DNA from: CATQGW01 sp965242565
GTDB lineage: Bacteria > Chloroflexota > Dehalococcoidia > Bin125
Assembly (NCBI GenBank): GCA_965242565.1
Contig: OZ251457.1
Span: forward strand, 1,860,001-1,924,000
Direction of reading: 5' to 3'
Length of the DNA stretch: 64,000 nt
Shown here: in pieces, positions 8,578 to 17,603 of the stretch
Layout of the letters: the number at the start of each line of letters is the position of its first letter
Position numbering within the stretch: the stretch's first letter is position 1
Translations under genes and position numbers: made by a program
The notes under the pieces: model-generated
The model's database searches: none
What the model saw: the letters and a program-made list of their open reading frames with translations, nothing else
Told to the model about the DNA's origin: nothing

Positions 8578-9498
8578 TCAGTCCCAGCTGGGCTTTGAGG
8601 GAGCCGATGCGCCGGTCGCCAGTTCGCGGTCGTGGGGGGCGTTGGCGCGCGCGCCGCGGAAGTCGCGGAACGGGCCGTCGCGCCATTCGAGCGCGCCCTT
8701 GAGGCCGTCGCGGGCGACGCGCTCGCGCCATTCGCCGGCCTCGGGGCGGTGCTTGCTCATCGCCTCCACATCAGTGCCCGAGATCATCGCCGTCTTGTAG
8801 CCCTGGATTTCGTAGGCGCGGTTGACGGAGCGCTTGGAGTACATCAGCAGGTGGTTGTCGATGTGCCCCATCCGCGCCGCGAACTCCTGGGTGAACTCGT
8901 TGAGGTCGTCGGCGGGCAGGCAGTAGTTGGCCCAGCCCCAGCGGTACATGTCGGCGCCGGAGTGCGGGTCGCCGAGGTAGGCGAACTCGCGGGCTTTGGC
9001 CTGGGGCAGATGCCAGGGCGCCCACATCGCGTCCATCGTGCCCATCGCGCGCACGGGCGGGTAGCCGACCTGGCAGTCCTCGGCGATGATCCGCAGGTCG
9101 CAGGCGGAGGCCAGCTCGGTCGCGCCGGCCAGGCAGTAACCGTGGACCTGGGCGATCACCGGCTTGGCCAGCTCCCAGATGATGAAGTTGCCCATCACCG
9201 CATGGCGCGACCAGTCGTAGTGCTGCGGATGCGTGGTGCCGGTGTCGGGCAGCCGGGTCCACTCGTTGACGTGCGGGCTCTCGGAGGACGAGGGCTGGAG
9301 GTCGTAGCCAGCGGAGAAGGCGCGGCCTGCGCCCTTGACCACGACCACGCCGATCTCGGCGTCGGCTTCGGCGCGCTTGAGCGCGTGGAACAGCTCGCCG
9401 CGCAGCTCGTTGGAGAGCGCGTTGAGCTTCTCCGGGCGGTTGAGCGTGACGGTGGCCACGCGGTTGTCGGTCTCGTAGAGGATGAATTCGTAGCTCAT
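8578..9498 (-). CDS. Enoyl-CoA hydratase/isomerase family protein
   Basis: Crotonase-fold protein of 306 aa. The oxyanion-hole motifs are KGAGRAFSAGYDLQ and HGYCLAGATELASACDLRI. The Glu of GATELA sits where catalytic Glu144 of rat hydratase is expected. The second catalytic Glu position reads GYPPV, with Pro in place of Glu, so classical hydratase chemistry is doubtful. The ATG at 9498 has GGAG five bases upstream. The C-terminus is longer than usual. Divergent from a second crotonase at 9593. Probable role in acyl-CoA or aromatic acid metabolism. Confidence 0.85.
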   Translation of the reverse strand: MSYEFILYETDNRVATVTLNRPEKLNALSNELRGELFHALKRAEADAEIGVVVVKGAGRAFSAGYDLQPSSSESPHVNEWTRLPDTGTTHPQHYDWSRHAVMGNFIIWELAKPVIAQVHGYCLAGATELASACDLRIIAEDCQVGYPPVRAMGTMDAMWAPWHLPQAKAREFAYLGDPHSGADMYRWGWANYCLPADDLNEFTQEFAARMGHIDNHLLMYSKRSVNRAYEIQGYKTAMISGTDVEAMSKHRPEAGEWRERVARDGLKGALEWRDGPFRDFRGARANAPHDRELATGASAPSKPSWD

Positions 9499-9592
9499 GG
9501 CGGCTCCAGTGGACCATCGGAGTTTGCTGACTCGGCGAGTATAGAGCCGCCTGCTGTTACCCTCGCCGCAGCTTGCAGCGAAAGAACGCTCG

Positions 9593-10384
9593 ATGCCCGC
9601 TGAATCGCCCGTCCTCTTTGATGTCTCCGACCGCATTGCGACGGTCACGCTCAATCGCCCTGAGGCGATGAATGCGCTGGATCCGGAGACGATCGCGGCG
9701 CTGGCGGAGGCGTGGGCGGAGATCCGCGACAACCCCGAAATCTGGACGGCGATCGTGACCGGCGCGGGGGACCGCGCCTTCTGCGCCGGCGCGGACCTGA
9801 AGAAGACGATCCCCAACCGCCCCGATCAGGGCGCGTGGCAGGCTTTTCAGCCGAGCTCGCGCGACATGATCGACGACGGCGTGCAGATCTGGAAGCCGAT
9901 CGTCGCGGCGGTCAACGGCTACTGCCTGGCGGCGGGGATGACGCTGCTCAGCGCCTGCGACATCCGGATCGCCTCCGAGCGAGCGCAGTTCGGCTTGCCC
10001 GAGGTGCGCTGGGGCATTCTGCCGACGCTGGGCGCGACGCAGCGCCTGCCGCGCCAACTGCCCTGGGCGGTGGCGATGGAGCTGCTGCTGCTGGGCGAGC
10101 GGATGACGGCGCAGCGCGCCTACGAATGCGGGCTGATCAACCGCATCGTCCCGCACGACCGCGTGATGCAGGAGGCGCGCGCCGTCGCCGAGCGGCTCAC
10201 CGCCGGCCCGCCGCTGACCCAGCGGGCGATCAAGGAGGCCGCGCAGCGCGGCCTCTCGCTGCCGCTTGAGGAGGGCATCCGACTCGAAGCGTTGCTCTCG
10301 CAGCAGGTGCGGCGCACGGAAGATTTCGTCGAGGGCCCGCGGGCCTTCGCGGAGAAACGCGAACCCAACTACCGCGGCCGCTGA
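9593..10384 (+). CDS. Enoyl-CoA hydratase/isomerase family protein
   Basis: Crotonase of 263 aa, the usual length. It has TGAGDRAFCAGADLKK and NGYCLAAGMTLLSACDIRIA for the oxyanion hole, and FGLPEVRWGI with the second catalytic Glu. The first catalytic Glu position is Thr (GMTLL), the opposite pattern to its divergent neighbour. The C-terminal helix carries PLTQRAIKEA, as in true ECH proteins. The 94-bp gap between the two divergent starts must hold both promoters. Substrate unknown. Confidence 0.88.
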   Translation: MPAESPVLFDVSDRIATVTLNRPEAMNALDPETIAALAEAWAEIRDNPEIWTAIVTGAGDRAFCAGADLKKTIPNRPDQGAWQAFQPSSRDMIDDGVQIWKPIVAAVNGYCLAAGMTLLSACDIRIASERAQFGLPEVRWGILPTLGATQRLPRQLPWAVAMELLLLGERMTAQRAYECGLINRIVPHDRVMQEARAVAERLTAGPPLTQRAIKEAAQRGLSLPLEEGIRLEALLSQQVRRTEDFVEGPRAFAEKREPNYRGR

Positions 10385-10442
10385 TTCCCGCTCGGGGGCG
10401 GGAATGACGGAGAACAAGTCGGGAATGACAGAGAACAAGTAA
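10384..10442. repeat. REP-like palindrome with a 21-bp direct repeat
   Basis: ATTCCCGC (10384-10391) pairs with GCGGGAAT (10398-10405) and is followed by GACGG. A 21-bp unit starting CGGGAATGAC then occurs twice in tandem, ending in AGAACAAGT both times. It belongs to the CGTCATTCCCGC hairpin family seen throughout the window. Confidence 0.75.
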
Positions 10443-10454
10443 GGAGCGAGCACG

Positions 10455-11393
10455 ATGCGACTGAGTTTTGGCGCGCAGATCCCGGGCAATCAGACCGACT
10501 GGTCGCTGATGCGCGATGTGGCGCAGACGATGGACGCGACGCGCTGGAGCAGCGCCTGGACCTACGACCACTTCGTGCCGCCGTTGGTCTTCATGGACGA
10601 GACGGGCGACTCGCTGGAAGGCTGGATGACGCTGGCGGCGATCGGCGAGGCGACGAGCACGCTGATGCTCGGCACGCTGGTCAGCGGCGTGACCTACCGC
10701 AATCCGGGGCTGGTGGCCAAGATGACCGCGACGCTCGATCACAACACGCGCGGGCGGGCGATCCTGGGCATCGGCGCGGCCTGGCACGAGCGCGAGCACG
10801 CCGCCTACGGCTGGGACTTCCCGCCGCTCAAGGAGCGCTCGGACCGCCTCGAAGAAGCGGTTGAACTGATCCGCGCGCTCTTCCACGCCGAGGGGCCGGT
10901 GGATTACCGGGGCGAGTACTACCGGCTCGACAACGCGCCGTTCGCGCCGCGCGTCCACGCCGATCACGCGGGCGGCTTCATCCAGATCATGCTGGGCGGC
11001 AACGGCGAGAAGCGCACGCTGCGCACGCTCGCCCGCCACGGCGACATCTGCAACGTGCGGGGCACGCCCGAAGAGGTGGAGCGGCTGATCGGCGTGATCC
11101 ACAAGCACTGCGAGGACGCGGGGCGCGATCCGTCGGAGATCGTTCTGACCACGGTGATGCGGCCGGCGCTGGTCACAGAGCCGCCCAAGATCGATCGTCT
11201 GCGCGAGATTCACGGCGCGGGGATGAGCGACGCGGACAAGGAGCGTCTGCCGATCGGCCCGCCCGATCATTTGATCCGGACCTTCGAGGCGTACGAGGCG
11301 ATCGGCATCACGGGCTTCGTCTTCGAGTCGATCCCCAACAACCCGAAGCTCTACGAGCAGTTCGACGAGCAGGTGCTGGCCGCCTTCGACTAG
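10455..11393 (+). CDS. Luciferase-like (LLM) class flavin/F420-dependent oxidoreductase
   Basis: TIM-barrel monooxygenase/reductase of the luciferase-like superfamily, 312 aa. Typical stretches are WSSAWTYDHFVPP, LMLGTLVSGVTYRNPGLVAKM, AILGIGAAWHEREH, LKERSDRLEEAVELI and the sugar-phosphate-type strand IMLGGNGEKRTLRTLARHGD. F420 or FMN could be the cofactor; sequence alone does not decide. AAGGAG lies 8 bp before the ATG. One of four LLM proteins in the window. Confidence 0.9.
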   Translation: MRLSFGAQIPGNQTDWSLMRDVAQTMDATRWSSAWTYDHFVPPLVFMDETGDSLEGWMTLAAIGEATSTLMLGTLVSGVTYRNPGLVAKMTATLDHNTRGRAILGIGAAWHEREHAAYGWDFPPLKERSDRLEEAVELIRALFHAEGPVDYRGEYYRLDNAPFAPRVHADHAGGFIQIMLGGNGEKRTLRTLARHGDICNVRGTPEEVERLIGVIHKHCEDAGRDPSEIVLTTVMRPALVTEPPKIDRLREIHGAGMSDADKERLPIGPPDHLIRTFEAYEAIGITGFVFESIPNNPKLYEQFDEQVLAAFD

Positions 11394-11438
11394 GGGCTGC
11401 CGCCGCCTCGCTTCGCGGGCCGGAAAGGCGCTGCCGCA

Positions 11439-12872
11439 ATGGCGAAATTCCTGTTGACGCTGCTGGCGGGTATCGCGCTCGGCGCGCTGGCGGTGGGCGC
11501 GGCCTGGTCCACCGGGATGCTGGGCGGCGAGGTGCGGGTCGCGGTGCAGCGGCTGGAGGACGGGCGCTCGGAAGTGGCCGTGCAGTTCCGCCAGCCCGAC
11601 GGCTCCTGGGGCGAGCGCGTCCTGCCGGAGCAACGCTTCGTGCCCGCCAGCGCCCAGACCGGGCGCTGGCTCAGCAGCAGCGCGGTAGCCGTGCCCGCCG
11701 GCGGCGCCGAGCCGCTGACGATCGGCTATCTCGGCGACTACACCGGCCCGGTCGCCGAGTTCGGTCCCGTGCTCGAGCGCGCCGCGCGGCTGGCGATCAA
11801 GCATCTCAACGAGGGCGGCGGCGTGCTGGGGCGCGAGGTGCGGCTGGTGACCGGCGACACGGGGCTCGATACGGCGCGTTCCGTCGAACAGGCGCGCCGG
11901 ATGGTCAATGCAGAGGGCGTTCACGCGCTCGTCGCCACACTCGCCACCGAGCAGGTCACCGCTATCGCCGAATCGGTTGCCGCGCCCAACGGCATCCCGA
12001 TCATCTCGCCCACCGCCACCGCCGTGGCGCTGGCCGCGGCCGATGACGACGACTTCCTCTTCCGCACCACGATCTCCGACGCCGCGCAGGGCGCCGTGCT
12101 CGCGCAACTCGCGGCCGACGAGAGTTACACCAATGTCGGCGTCCTCTACATCGACGATCCCTACGGACAGGGACTCTCGGAAACGTTCCTCGACGACTGG
12201 GGCGATGTGGGGACGGGCGTCTCGATCGCCATGCCAATCCAAGGCGGCAAGCTGTCCTATCGCGAGCAGCTGGCGCAGCTGGCCGGCGCGGGCGCTGATG
12301 TGCTGGTCGCGATCGCTTATCCGAGCGACGCTGCGATCTTCGTCACCGAGGCGCTGGACGACGAGCTCTTCGAGCGCTTCCTGTTCGTCGACGCCACGCG
12401 CAGCCCGGAGCTGCTGGAGGCGGCGGGCGCGGAGCGGCTCGACGGGATGAAGGGCACCGCGCCCGCGAGCGATCCCGACAGCGCCTCGCTGGCCGCCTTC
12501 AATGCCGCCTGGCAGGCCGAATACGGCGAGCTGCCCTCGCTCGCATTCGCGCACGAGACCTACGACGCAGTGATCACGCTCGCGCTCGCCGCCGTCGCGG
12601 CCGGCTCCACCGACGGCGCGGCCATGCGCGATCAGCTGCGGGATGTCGCCTGCGAGGGCGGCACGATCTTCAACGCCGGTTCGGCCGGCGTCGCGGCCGC
12701 GCTGCGCGCGCTGCGTAACGGCGAAGTGATCAACTACGAGGGCGCGGCCGGATCGCTCAATTGGGACGACAAGGGCGACATCGAGAACGGTCACATCGGC
12801 ATCTGGCGCTACGCCGACGGCGGCATCGAGGAGCTCAGTGTGCAGCTTGTCAAACTGACCGACGCTCACTAG
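11439..12872 (+). CDS. LIV-type substrate-binding protein with N-terminal anchor and accessory domain
   Basis: Periplasmic-binding-fold type I protein of 477 aa (branched-chain amino acid/amide type). A single N-terminal hydrophobic segment (residues 1-25, no lipobox) is followed by a roughly 55-residue module with LEDGRSEVAVQFRQPDGSWG and GRWLSSSAVAVP, which recurs in other secreted proteins here. The binding fold then starts at TIGYLGDYTGPVAEFGP and runs to the end. It precedes a double binding protein and faces a livM-livH-livF-livG cassette, which it probably serves. Ligand unknown. Confidence 0.88.
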   Translation: MAKFLLTLLAGIALGALAVGAAWSTGMLGGEVRVAVQRLEDGRSEVAVQFRQPDGSWGERVLPEQRFVPASAQTGRWLSSSAVAVPAGGAEPLTIGYLGDYTGPVAEFGPVLERAARLAIKHLNEGGGVLGREVRLVTGDTGLDTARSVEQARRMVNAEGVHALVATLATEQVTAIAESVAAPNGIPIISPTATAVALAAADDDDFLFRTTISDAAQGAVLAQLAADESYTNVGVLYIDDPYGQGLSETFLDDWGDVGTGVSIAMPIQGGKLSYREQLAQLAGAGADVLVAIAYPSDAAIFVTEALDDELFERFLFVDATRSPELLEAAGAERLDGMKGTAPASDPDSASLAAFNAAWQAEYGELPSLAFAHETYDAVITLALAAVAAGSTDGAAMRDQLRDVACEGGTIFNAGSAGVAAALRALRNGEVINYEGAAGSLNWDDKGDIENGHIGIWRYADGGIEELSVQLVKLTDAH

Positions 12873-12990
12873 CTGCTCACTCAAGGCCGCGTGTGAGATA
12901 CGCTCTGCCCATACGCCCGCGGGGGCGGCTCGCGGTCGCGCGCGTCGGCGCGCACGCATGCCGTCAGAGGGGCACTCAGGAGGGAATGAG

Positions 12991-15558
12991 ATGACACGAA
13001 CGATTCGAAGCGCCGCGCGGCGGCTCGGCCTGCGCGCCGTAGCCGTGGCCGCGCTGCTCGCGCTGACGGCCGGCCTGCTCGCGGCCTGCGGCGACGACGA
13101 CGAACAACAGCAACAGCAGGTCGCCCAACAGCCGACCGAGCAGCCGCAACAGCAGGAGCAGCCCGCGCCCGCGCCGGCCGCGCAGCAGCAGGACGAGCCG
13201 GCCGACGCAAGCGAGCCGCTCAAGATCGCCTTCCTGGCGGACTACTCCGGCGCGATCGCCGAGTTCGGCCCCGCCATCGAGACCGGCGTGCAGTTGGCGA
13301 TCAAGCACCTCAACGACGCGGGCGGCGTGTTCGGCCAGGATGTGCAACTGATCACCGGCGACACCGGCCTCGACGCCACCCGCGCGGTGGAAGAGGCGCG
13401 GCGCCTGATCGAGGTCGAGGGCGCGCACGCGATCGTCGGCCCGCTCGCCAGCGGCATCACCCTCGCCGTTGCGGAATCGGTGACCGGTCCGGCCAACATC
13501 CCCACCATCTCGCCCTCGGCCACCTCGCCGCAGATCACGCTGGCCGACGACAACGGCTTCCTCTTCCGCAGCACCGTCTCCGACGCCGCGCAGGGCCCCG
13601 TGCTGGCGCAGCTGGCGGTTGACGAGGGCTACTCCAACGTCAGCGTCATGTATGTGGACAACGCCTACGGCCAAGGCCTCGCCGAAGCGTTCCGCGACTC
13701 GTGGGGCGGCGAGAGCGTCCTCGTCGCCTACGCAGAAGGCCAGACCACCTACCTCGCCGAGCTGCAGAACGTCGCCAGCGCGGACGGCGAAGTGCTGATC
13801 GCGATCGGCTACCCGACCGAAGCGCAGGTCTACGTCCGCGAGGCGATCGAGAACGGTCTCTTCGACACGTTCCTGTTCGTGGACGGCACCAAGAGCCAGG
13901 ATCTGATCGACGCGATCGGGCAGGGCTACCTGAACGGGATGAAGGGCACGGCTCCCGCCAGCGGCCCGGAGAGCGACTCGCTGCGGGAGTTCAACGCCGC
14001 CTACGAAGCCGAGTACGGCGAGCTGCCGTCGATCCCGTTCGTGCGCGAGGCCTACGACGCGGCAGTCGCGATCGGCCTGGCGGCAGCCAGCGCCGGCTCG
14101 ACCGACGGCGTGCGCCTGCGCGACCACCTGCGCGCGGTGGCGGCTCCAGGCGGGATGACCATCTCGGCCGGCGCGGACGGCGTGGCCGCCGGGCTGGCGG
14201 CTCTCGAAGCCGGCAACGAGATCAACTACGACGGCGCGGCGACCACGGTCGACTGGAACGCCGCGGGCGACGTGACGACCGGCTTCATCGGCGTCTGGCA
14301 GTTCGCGGGCGGCGGCATTGAGGAACTCAGCGTCCAGGCCATTGACCTCGGCGCGGGCGCGAGCGTCGCAGTCCCCCGGCAGCGCCCCACCCCCGACGAC
14401 GGATCCTCCGACGAGGGACCGATCGTGATCGCCTGGCTGGCCGACTACAGCGGCCCGCTGGCCGAATACGGGCGCGAGATGGGCAACGGCGCGCAGCTCG
14501 CGGTGGACCACATCAACGCCGCCGGCGGCCTGCTCGGCCGCAGCGTCGTGCTGGTCACCGGCGACACCAACACCGACCCGACGCGCGCCGTCGAAGAGGC
14601 GCGGCGGCTGGTCGAGGTCGAGGGCGCGGTCGGCATCGCCGGTCCGGTCGCCAGCTCGACCACGCTGCCCGTCGGCGAGTCGATCTGCGGCCCGCTCAGC
14701 GTGCCTTGTGTGACGCCGGCCGCGACCTCGCCGCAGATCAGTCTGGCCGACGACGACGGCTTCCTCTTCCGCGCCACGATCTCCGACGCCGCGCAGGGCC
14801 CGGTGTTGGGGATGCTGGCGGAGGATGAGGGCTACCAGCGCGTCGGCGTGCTCTACCGCGACGACCCCTACGGCCAGGGCCTGGCCGAGGCCTTCGCCGC
14901 CGCCTTCAGCGGCGAAGCCAACCTCGTCTCCTACCAGCCCGTCGCGCAGCCCAGCTATCTCGCCGAGCTGCAGCGCGCCGCCGAGGGCGGCGCGGAGGCG
15001 CTGGTCGTGATCGCCTTCGAGGAGGCGCAGGTCTTCATCCGCGAGGCTCTCGAACAGGGCCTCTTCGACGAGTTCATCTTCGTCGACGGCAGCAAGAGCC
15101 AGGATTTGATCGACGCGATCGGCGCGGAGTATCTGGAGCAGATGAAGGGTACCGCGCAGGCGCCGGGCCCGGAGACGCCCTCGCTAGCGGCCTGGCAGGA
15201 CGCCTACCGCAACGCCTACGGCGATCTGCCCGCGCTGCCCTTCGTGGCCGAGTCCTACGACGCCGCGATGGTGCTGATGCTGGCCATCGAGGCAGCCGGC
15301 AGCACCGACGGTGCGGCGATCCGCGACGCGCTGCCGATGGTCTCCTCGCCGGGCGGCGAGATCGTGATCGCCGGCTCGGCCGGCGTGGCCGCCGGTCTCA
15401 CCGCGCTGCGCGCCGGCAGCGACATCAACTACGAGGGCGCCGCCACCACGCTCGACTGGAACGCGGTCGGCGATGTCACCTCCGGCTACATCGGCATCTG
15501 GCAGTACGCGGGCGGCGGCATCGAGGAGCTCGAGGTCATCCCCTTCTCGCTCGACTGA
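12991..15558 (+). CDS. Tandem (double) LIV-type substrate-binding lipoprotein
   Basis: Lipoprotein of 855 aa from the ATG at 12991, which has AGGAGG about 7 bp upstream. The signal peptide ends in the lipobox LLAACGDD, followed by a Gln/Pro-rich linker (residues 36-75). Two complete periplasmic-binding domains follow: the first opens at KIAFLADYSGAIAEFGP, the second near residue 480 at VIAWLADYSGPLAEYGR. They share DAAQGPVL, YGQGLAEAF, KSQDLIDAIG and the ending NYDGAATT/NYEGAATT, so one arose by duplication. Two binding domains on one anchor are unusual for this family. It likely feeds the Liv permease encoded downstream on the other strand. Confidence 0.9.
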   Translation: MTRTIRSAARRLGLRAVAVAALLALTAGLLAACGDDDEQQQQQVAQQPTEQPQQQEQPAPAPAAQQQDEPADASEPLKIAFLADYSGAIAEFGPAIETGVQLAIKHLNDAGGVFGQDVQLITGDTGLDATRAVEEARRLIEVEGAHAIVGPLASGITLAVAESVTGPANIPTISPSATSPQITLADDNGFLFRSTVSDAAQGPVLAQLAVDEGYSNVSVMYVDNAYGQGLAEAFRDSWGGESVLVAYAEGQTTYLAELQNVASADGEVLIAIGYPTEAQVYVREAIENGLFDTFLFVDGTKSQDLIDAIGQGYLNGMKGTAPASGPESDSLREFNAAYEAEYGELPSIPFVREAYDAAVAIGLAAASAGSTDGVRLRDHLRAVAAPGGMTISAGADGVAAGLAALEAGNEINYDGAATTVDWNAAGDVTTGFIGVWQFAGGGIEELSVQAIDLGAGASVAVPRQRPTPDDGSSDEGPIVIAWLADYSGPLAEYGREMGNGAQLAVDHINAAGGLLGRSVVLVTGDTNTDPTRAVEEARRLVEVEGAVGIAGPVASSTTLPVGESICGPLSVPCVTPAATSPQISLADDDGFLFRATISDAAQGPVLGMLAEDEGYQRVGVLYRDDPYGQGLAEAFAAAFSGEANLVSYQPVAQPSYLAELQRAAEGGAEALVVIAFEEAQVFIREALEQGLFDEFIFVDGSKSQDLIDAIGAEYLEQMKGTAQAPGPETPSLAAWQDAYRNAYGDLPALPFVAESYDAAMVLMLAIEAAGSTDGAAIRDALPMVSSPGGEIVIAGSAGVAAGLTALRAGSDINYEGAATTLDWNAVGDVTSGYIGIWQYAGGGIEELEVIPFSLD

Positions 15559-15586
15559 GCCGCGCCGCAGCCATCGCGCTCAGCAA

Positions 15587-15612
15587 CGCAGCCCCGCTCC
15601 GGCGGGGCTGCG
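15587..15612. terminator. Bidirectional terminator hairpin
   Basis: Perfect 11-bp stem CGCAGCCCCGC / GCGGGGCTGCG with a TCCG loop, placed between the convergent ends of the double binding protein and livM. No T-run follows. Confidence 0.75.
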
Positions 15613-15658
15613 TCATGTCCTCCAACCTCCGTCATTCCCGCTCCCAAGCGCCCCCCGC

Positions 15659-16693
15659 TCAGCCGTCCTCCGCAGCGGCCGGCCGCTGCTCCGGTTTCTT
15701 CCGCACAAAGCGGCTCACCCTGGCCTGTTCGGCGAGCAGGCCCTGCGGACGCCAGAGCAGGAAGATCACGATCAGCGCGCCGATGATCAGCTGGCGCACC
15801 TGGAAGACGCGCGCGCCCAGCCAGTCGGGCAGGCTTTCCTGGAAGAGCGGCACGCCGAACCAGAAGAAGCCCACCGCCAGCGCGCCGAGCAGCACGCCCT
15901 TGTGATTGCCGCTGCCGCCCACGATCAGCATCGTCCAGACGAAGAATGTGCCGATCACGTTGGAGAACCCGCCGGGCGCGACGCTCTTGATCTCGTGCGC
16001 GTAGAGGCCGCCGGCCAACCCCATCAGCACGCCGCCCAGCACGAACGCCTGAATGCGGAAGGCGACGGTGTTCTTGCCCGACGCGCGGGCGGTGTCCTCG
16101 TTGTCGCGCACCGCGCGCAGCACCCGGCCCCAGGGCGACGCGCCCGCGCGAGAGACCAGCCAATAGACGAACGCCACGAACAGCAGCGCGACGACCAGCG
16201 CGAACCAGCGGTACTCCTCGCCGGGCGTGATCTTGTCGGCGATGTCTTCGAGGAAGCGCGGCAGCCCGTTCAGCCCGCGTGCGCGGTTGACCAGCCCATC
16301 CACGGAGTTGGCGATGCTGCGCAGAATCGCGGCCACGCCGATCGTCATGATCGCCAGAAAATCGTCGCGCAGGCGCAGCATCGGGATACTCAGCAGCAGC
16401 GCCAGCACGCCGCCGGCGACCGCCGCCATCAGCCAGCCGACGATCACCGGCGCGCCCCAGCCGCCGATGTAGCTCTCCAACGCCTGCGGCGGGTCGAGCG
16501 TGAAGATCGCGGAAGCGTAGGCGCCGGCCATGAAGAAGGCGGCGACGCCGAAGTTGAGGATGCCGGCGCTCCACTGCGTGTTCAGCGCCAGCGCCAGAAT
16601 CGCGAAGAACGAAACCGTCGTGAGGAAGCCGACGGTCCAGTTGACCGCGCCGCTGAACGTGACCAGCGTGGGGAACAGCTCTTCAAACGGCAT
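15659..16693 (-). CDS. livM: Branched-chain amino acid-type ABC permease LivM
   Basis: Integral membrane permease of 344 aa with about nine hydrophobic segments. Family motifs are ALNTQWSAGILNFGVAAFFM, the RLRDDFLAIMTIGVAAILR stretch, RAVRDNEDTARASGKN (EAA-like loop), and the C-terminal LIVGGSGNHKGVLLGALAVG. The ATG overlaps the livH stop by one base (TAATG). It ends beside the convergent double binding protein. Part of livG-livF-livH-livM. Confidence 0.93.
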   Translation of the reverse strand: MPFEELFPTLVTFSGAVNWTVGFLTTVSFFAILALALNTQWSAGILNFGVAAFFMAGAYASAIFTLDPPQALESYIGGWGAPVIVGWLMAAVAGGVLALLLSIPMLRLRDDFLAIMTIGVAAILRSIANSVDGLVNRARGLNGLPRFLEDIADKITPGEEYRWFALVVALLFVAFVYWLVSRAGASPWGRVLRAVRDNEDTARASGKNTVAFRIQAFVLGGVLMGLAGGLYAHEIKSVAPGGFSNVIGTFFVWTMLIVGGSGNHKGVLLGALAVGFFWFGVPLFQESLPDWLGARVFQVRQLIIGALIVIFLLWRPQGLLAEQARVSRFVRKKPEQRPAAAEDG

Positions 16694-17583
16694 TAGGCGT
16701 CCCGTCCGAACAGCCCGCGCGGGCGCAGCAACAGCACGGCGGTGACGATGACGAAGGGGATCGCGGGCTTGAAGCCCGTATCGATCCAGCGCGTCGAGAC
16801 CTCCTGACTGACTCCGACGACCAGCCCGCCGACCAGCGCGCCGCCGGGGCTGCCGATGCCGCCCAGGATCGCCGCCGCGAAGAGCGGCAGCAGCAGCACG
16901 AAGCCGGAGTCGAAGCGCACTTCCGTTTGGATGCCCAGCATCGTCCCCGCCAGCGCCGCCAGCAGCCCGCCCAGCGCCCAAGTGCCCAGCCGCACACGGT
17001 CGGTGCGGATGCCGCTGGCCTCGGCCAGCTCCGGGTTGTCGGCTGTCGCCCGCATCGCCTTGCCGAAGCGCGTGCGGTAGAGCAACAGGTAGACGCCCAC
17101 GCCGATCACCAGCGTGAGCGCGATGATGAAAATCTGGTCGGGCTTGATCCGGATGCCTTCGGTGATCTCGATCGCCTTGTGGATGCCCGGCACAAAGCGG
17201 AAGTTGCTCGGACCCCAGATCAGCTGCACCAGCGCGCGGAGCATGATCCCGATCCCCAGCGAGGCGATCGCGAAGACGAAGAAACTGCCGCCGCGCCGTC
17301 TCAGCCTGCGGTAGACGAGCAGTTCGAGCGCGAGCACAAGCCCGACCACGACCACGATCGCGAGCAGCAGGCCGACCACCAGCCCCCAGCCGAACGAGAG
17401 CGGTCCGAACGCGCCGCCCTGAAAGCCGAGGTTCGCGCCTTCGGCCGACACCACGAACAGCACGGCGAACATCGCCGTGGTCATGCTGTCGCCGTAAGAG
17501 AAATCGCCCACGCCGAGAATGCCGTAGATCAGCGTCACGCCGACCGCGCCGACGGCGATGATCGAGCCGACAATCCAGCCCAC
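16693..17583 (-). CDS. livH: Branched-chain amino acid-type ABC permease LivH
   Basis: Permease of 296 aa with multiple membrane segments. Seen are YGILGVGDFSYGDSMTTAMF, GSFFVFAIASLGIGIMLRAL, the loop MRATADNPELAEASGI and AAILGGIGSPGGALVGGL. The GTG at 17583 is the first standard start after the livF stop. A non-standard start a few codons upstream, which would extend the first helix, cannot be excluded because no good ribosome site precedes the GTG. Confidence 0.92.
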   Translation of the reverse strand: MGWIVGSIIAVGAVGVTLIYGILGVGDFSYGDSMTTAMFAVLFVVSAEGANLGFQGGAFGPLSFGWGLVVGLLLAIVVVVGLVLALELLVYRRLRRRGGSFFVFAIASLGIGIMLRALVQLIWGPSNFRFVPGIHKAIEITEGIRIKPDQIFIIALTLVIGVGVYLLLYRTRFGKAMRATADNPELAEASGIRTDRVRLGTWALGGLLAALAGTMLGIQTEVRFDSGFVLLLPLFAAAILGGIGSPGGALVGGLVVGVSQEVSTRWIDTGFKPAIPFVIVTAVLLLRPRGLFGRDA

Positions 17584-17603
17584 CAGGATCAGCTGCGCGA
17601 TCT

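Noticed and set aside
10230..13223. A 997-codon open frame on the minus strand across two plus-strand genes
   Set aside because: It runs antisense through a monooxygenase and a binding protein and crosses their intergenic gaps; composition is that of a shadow frame.
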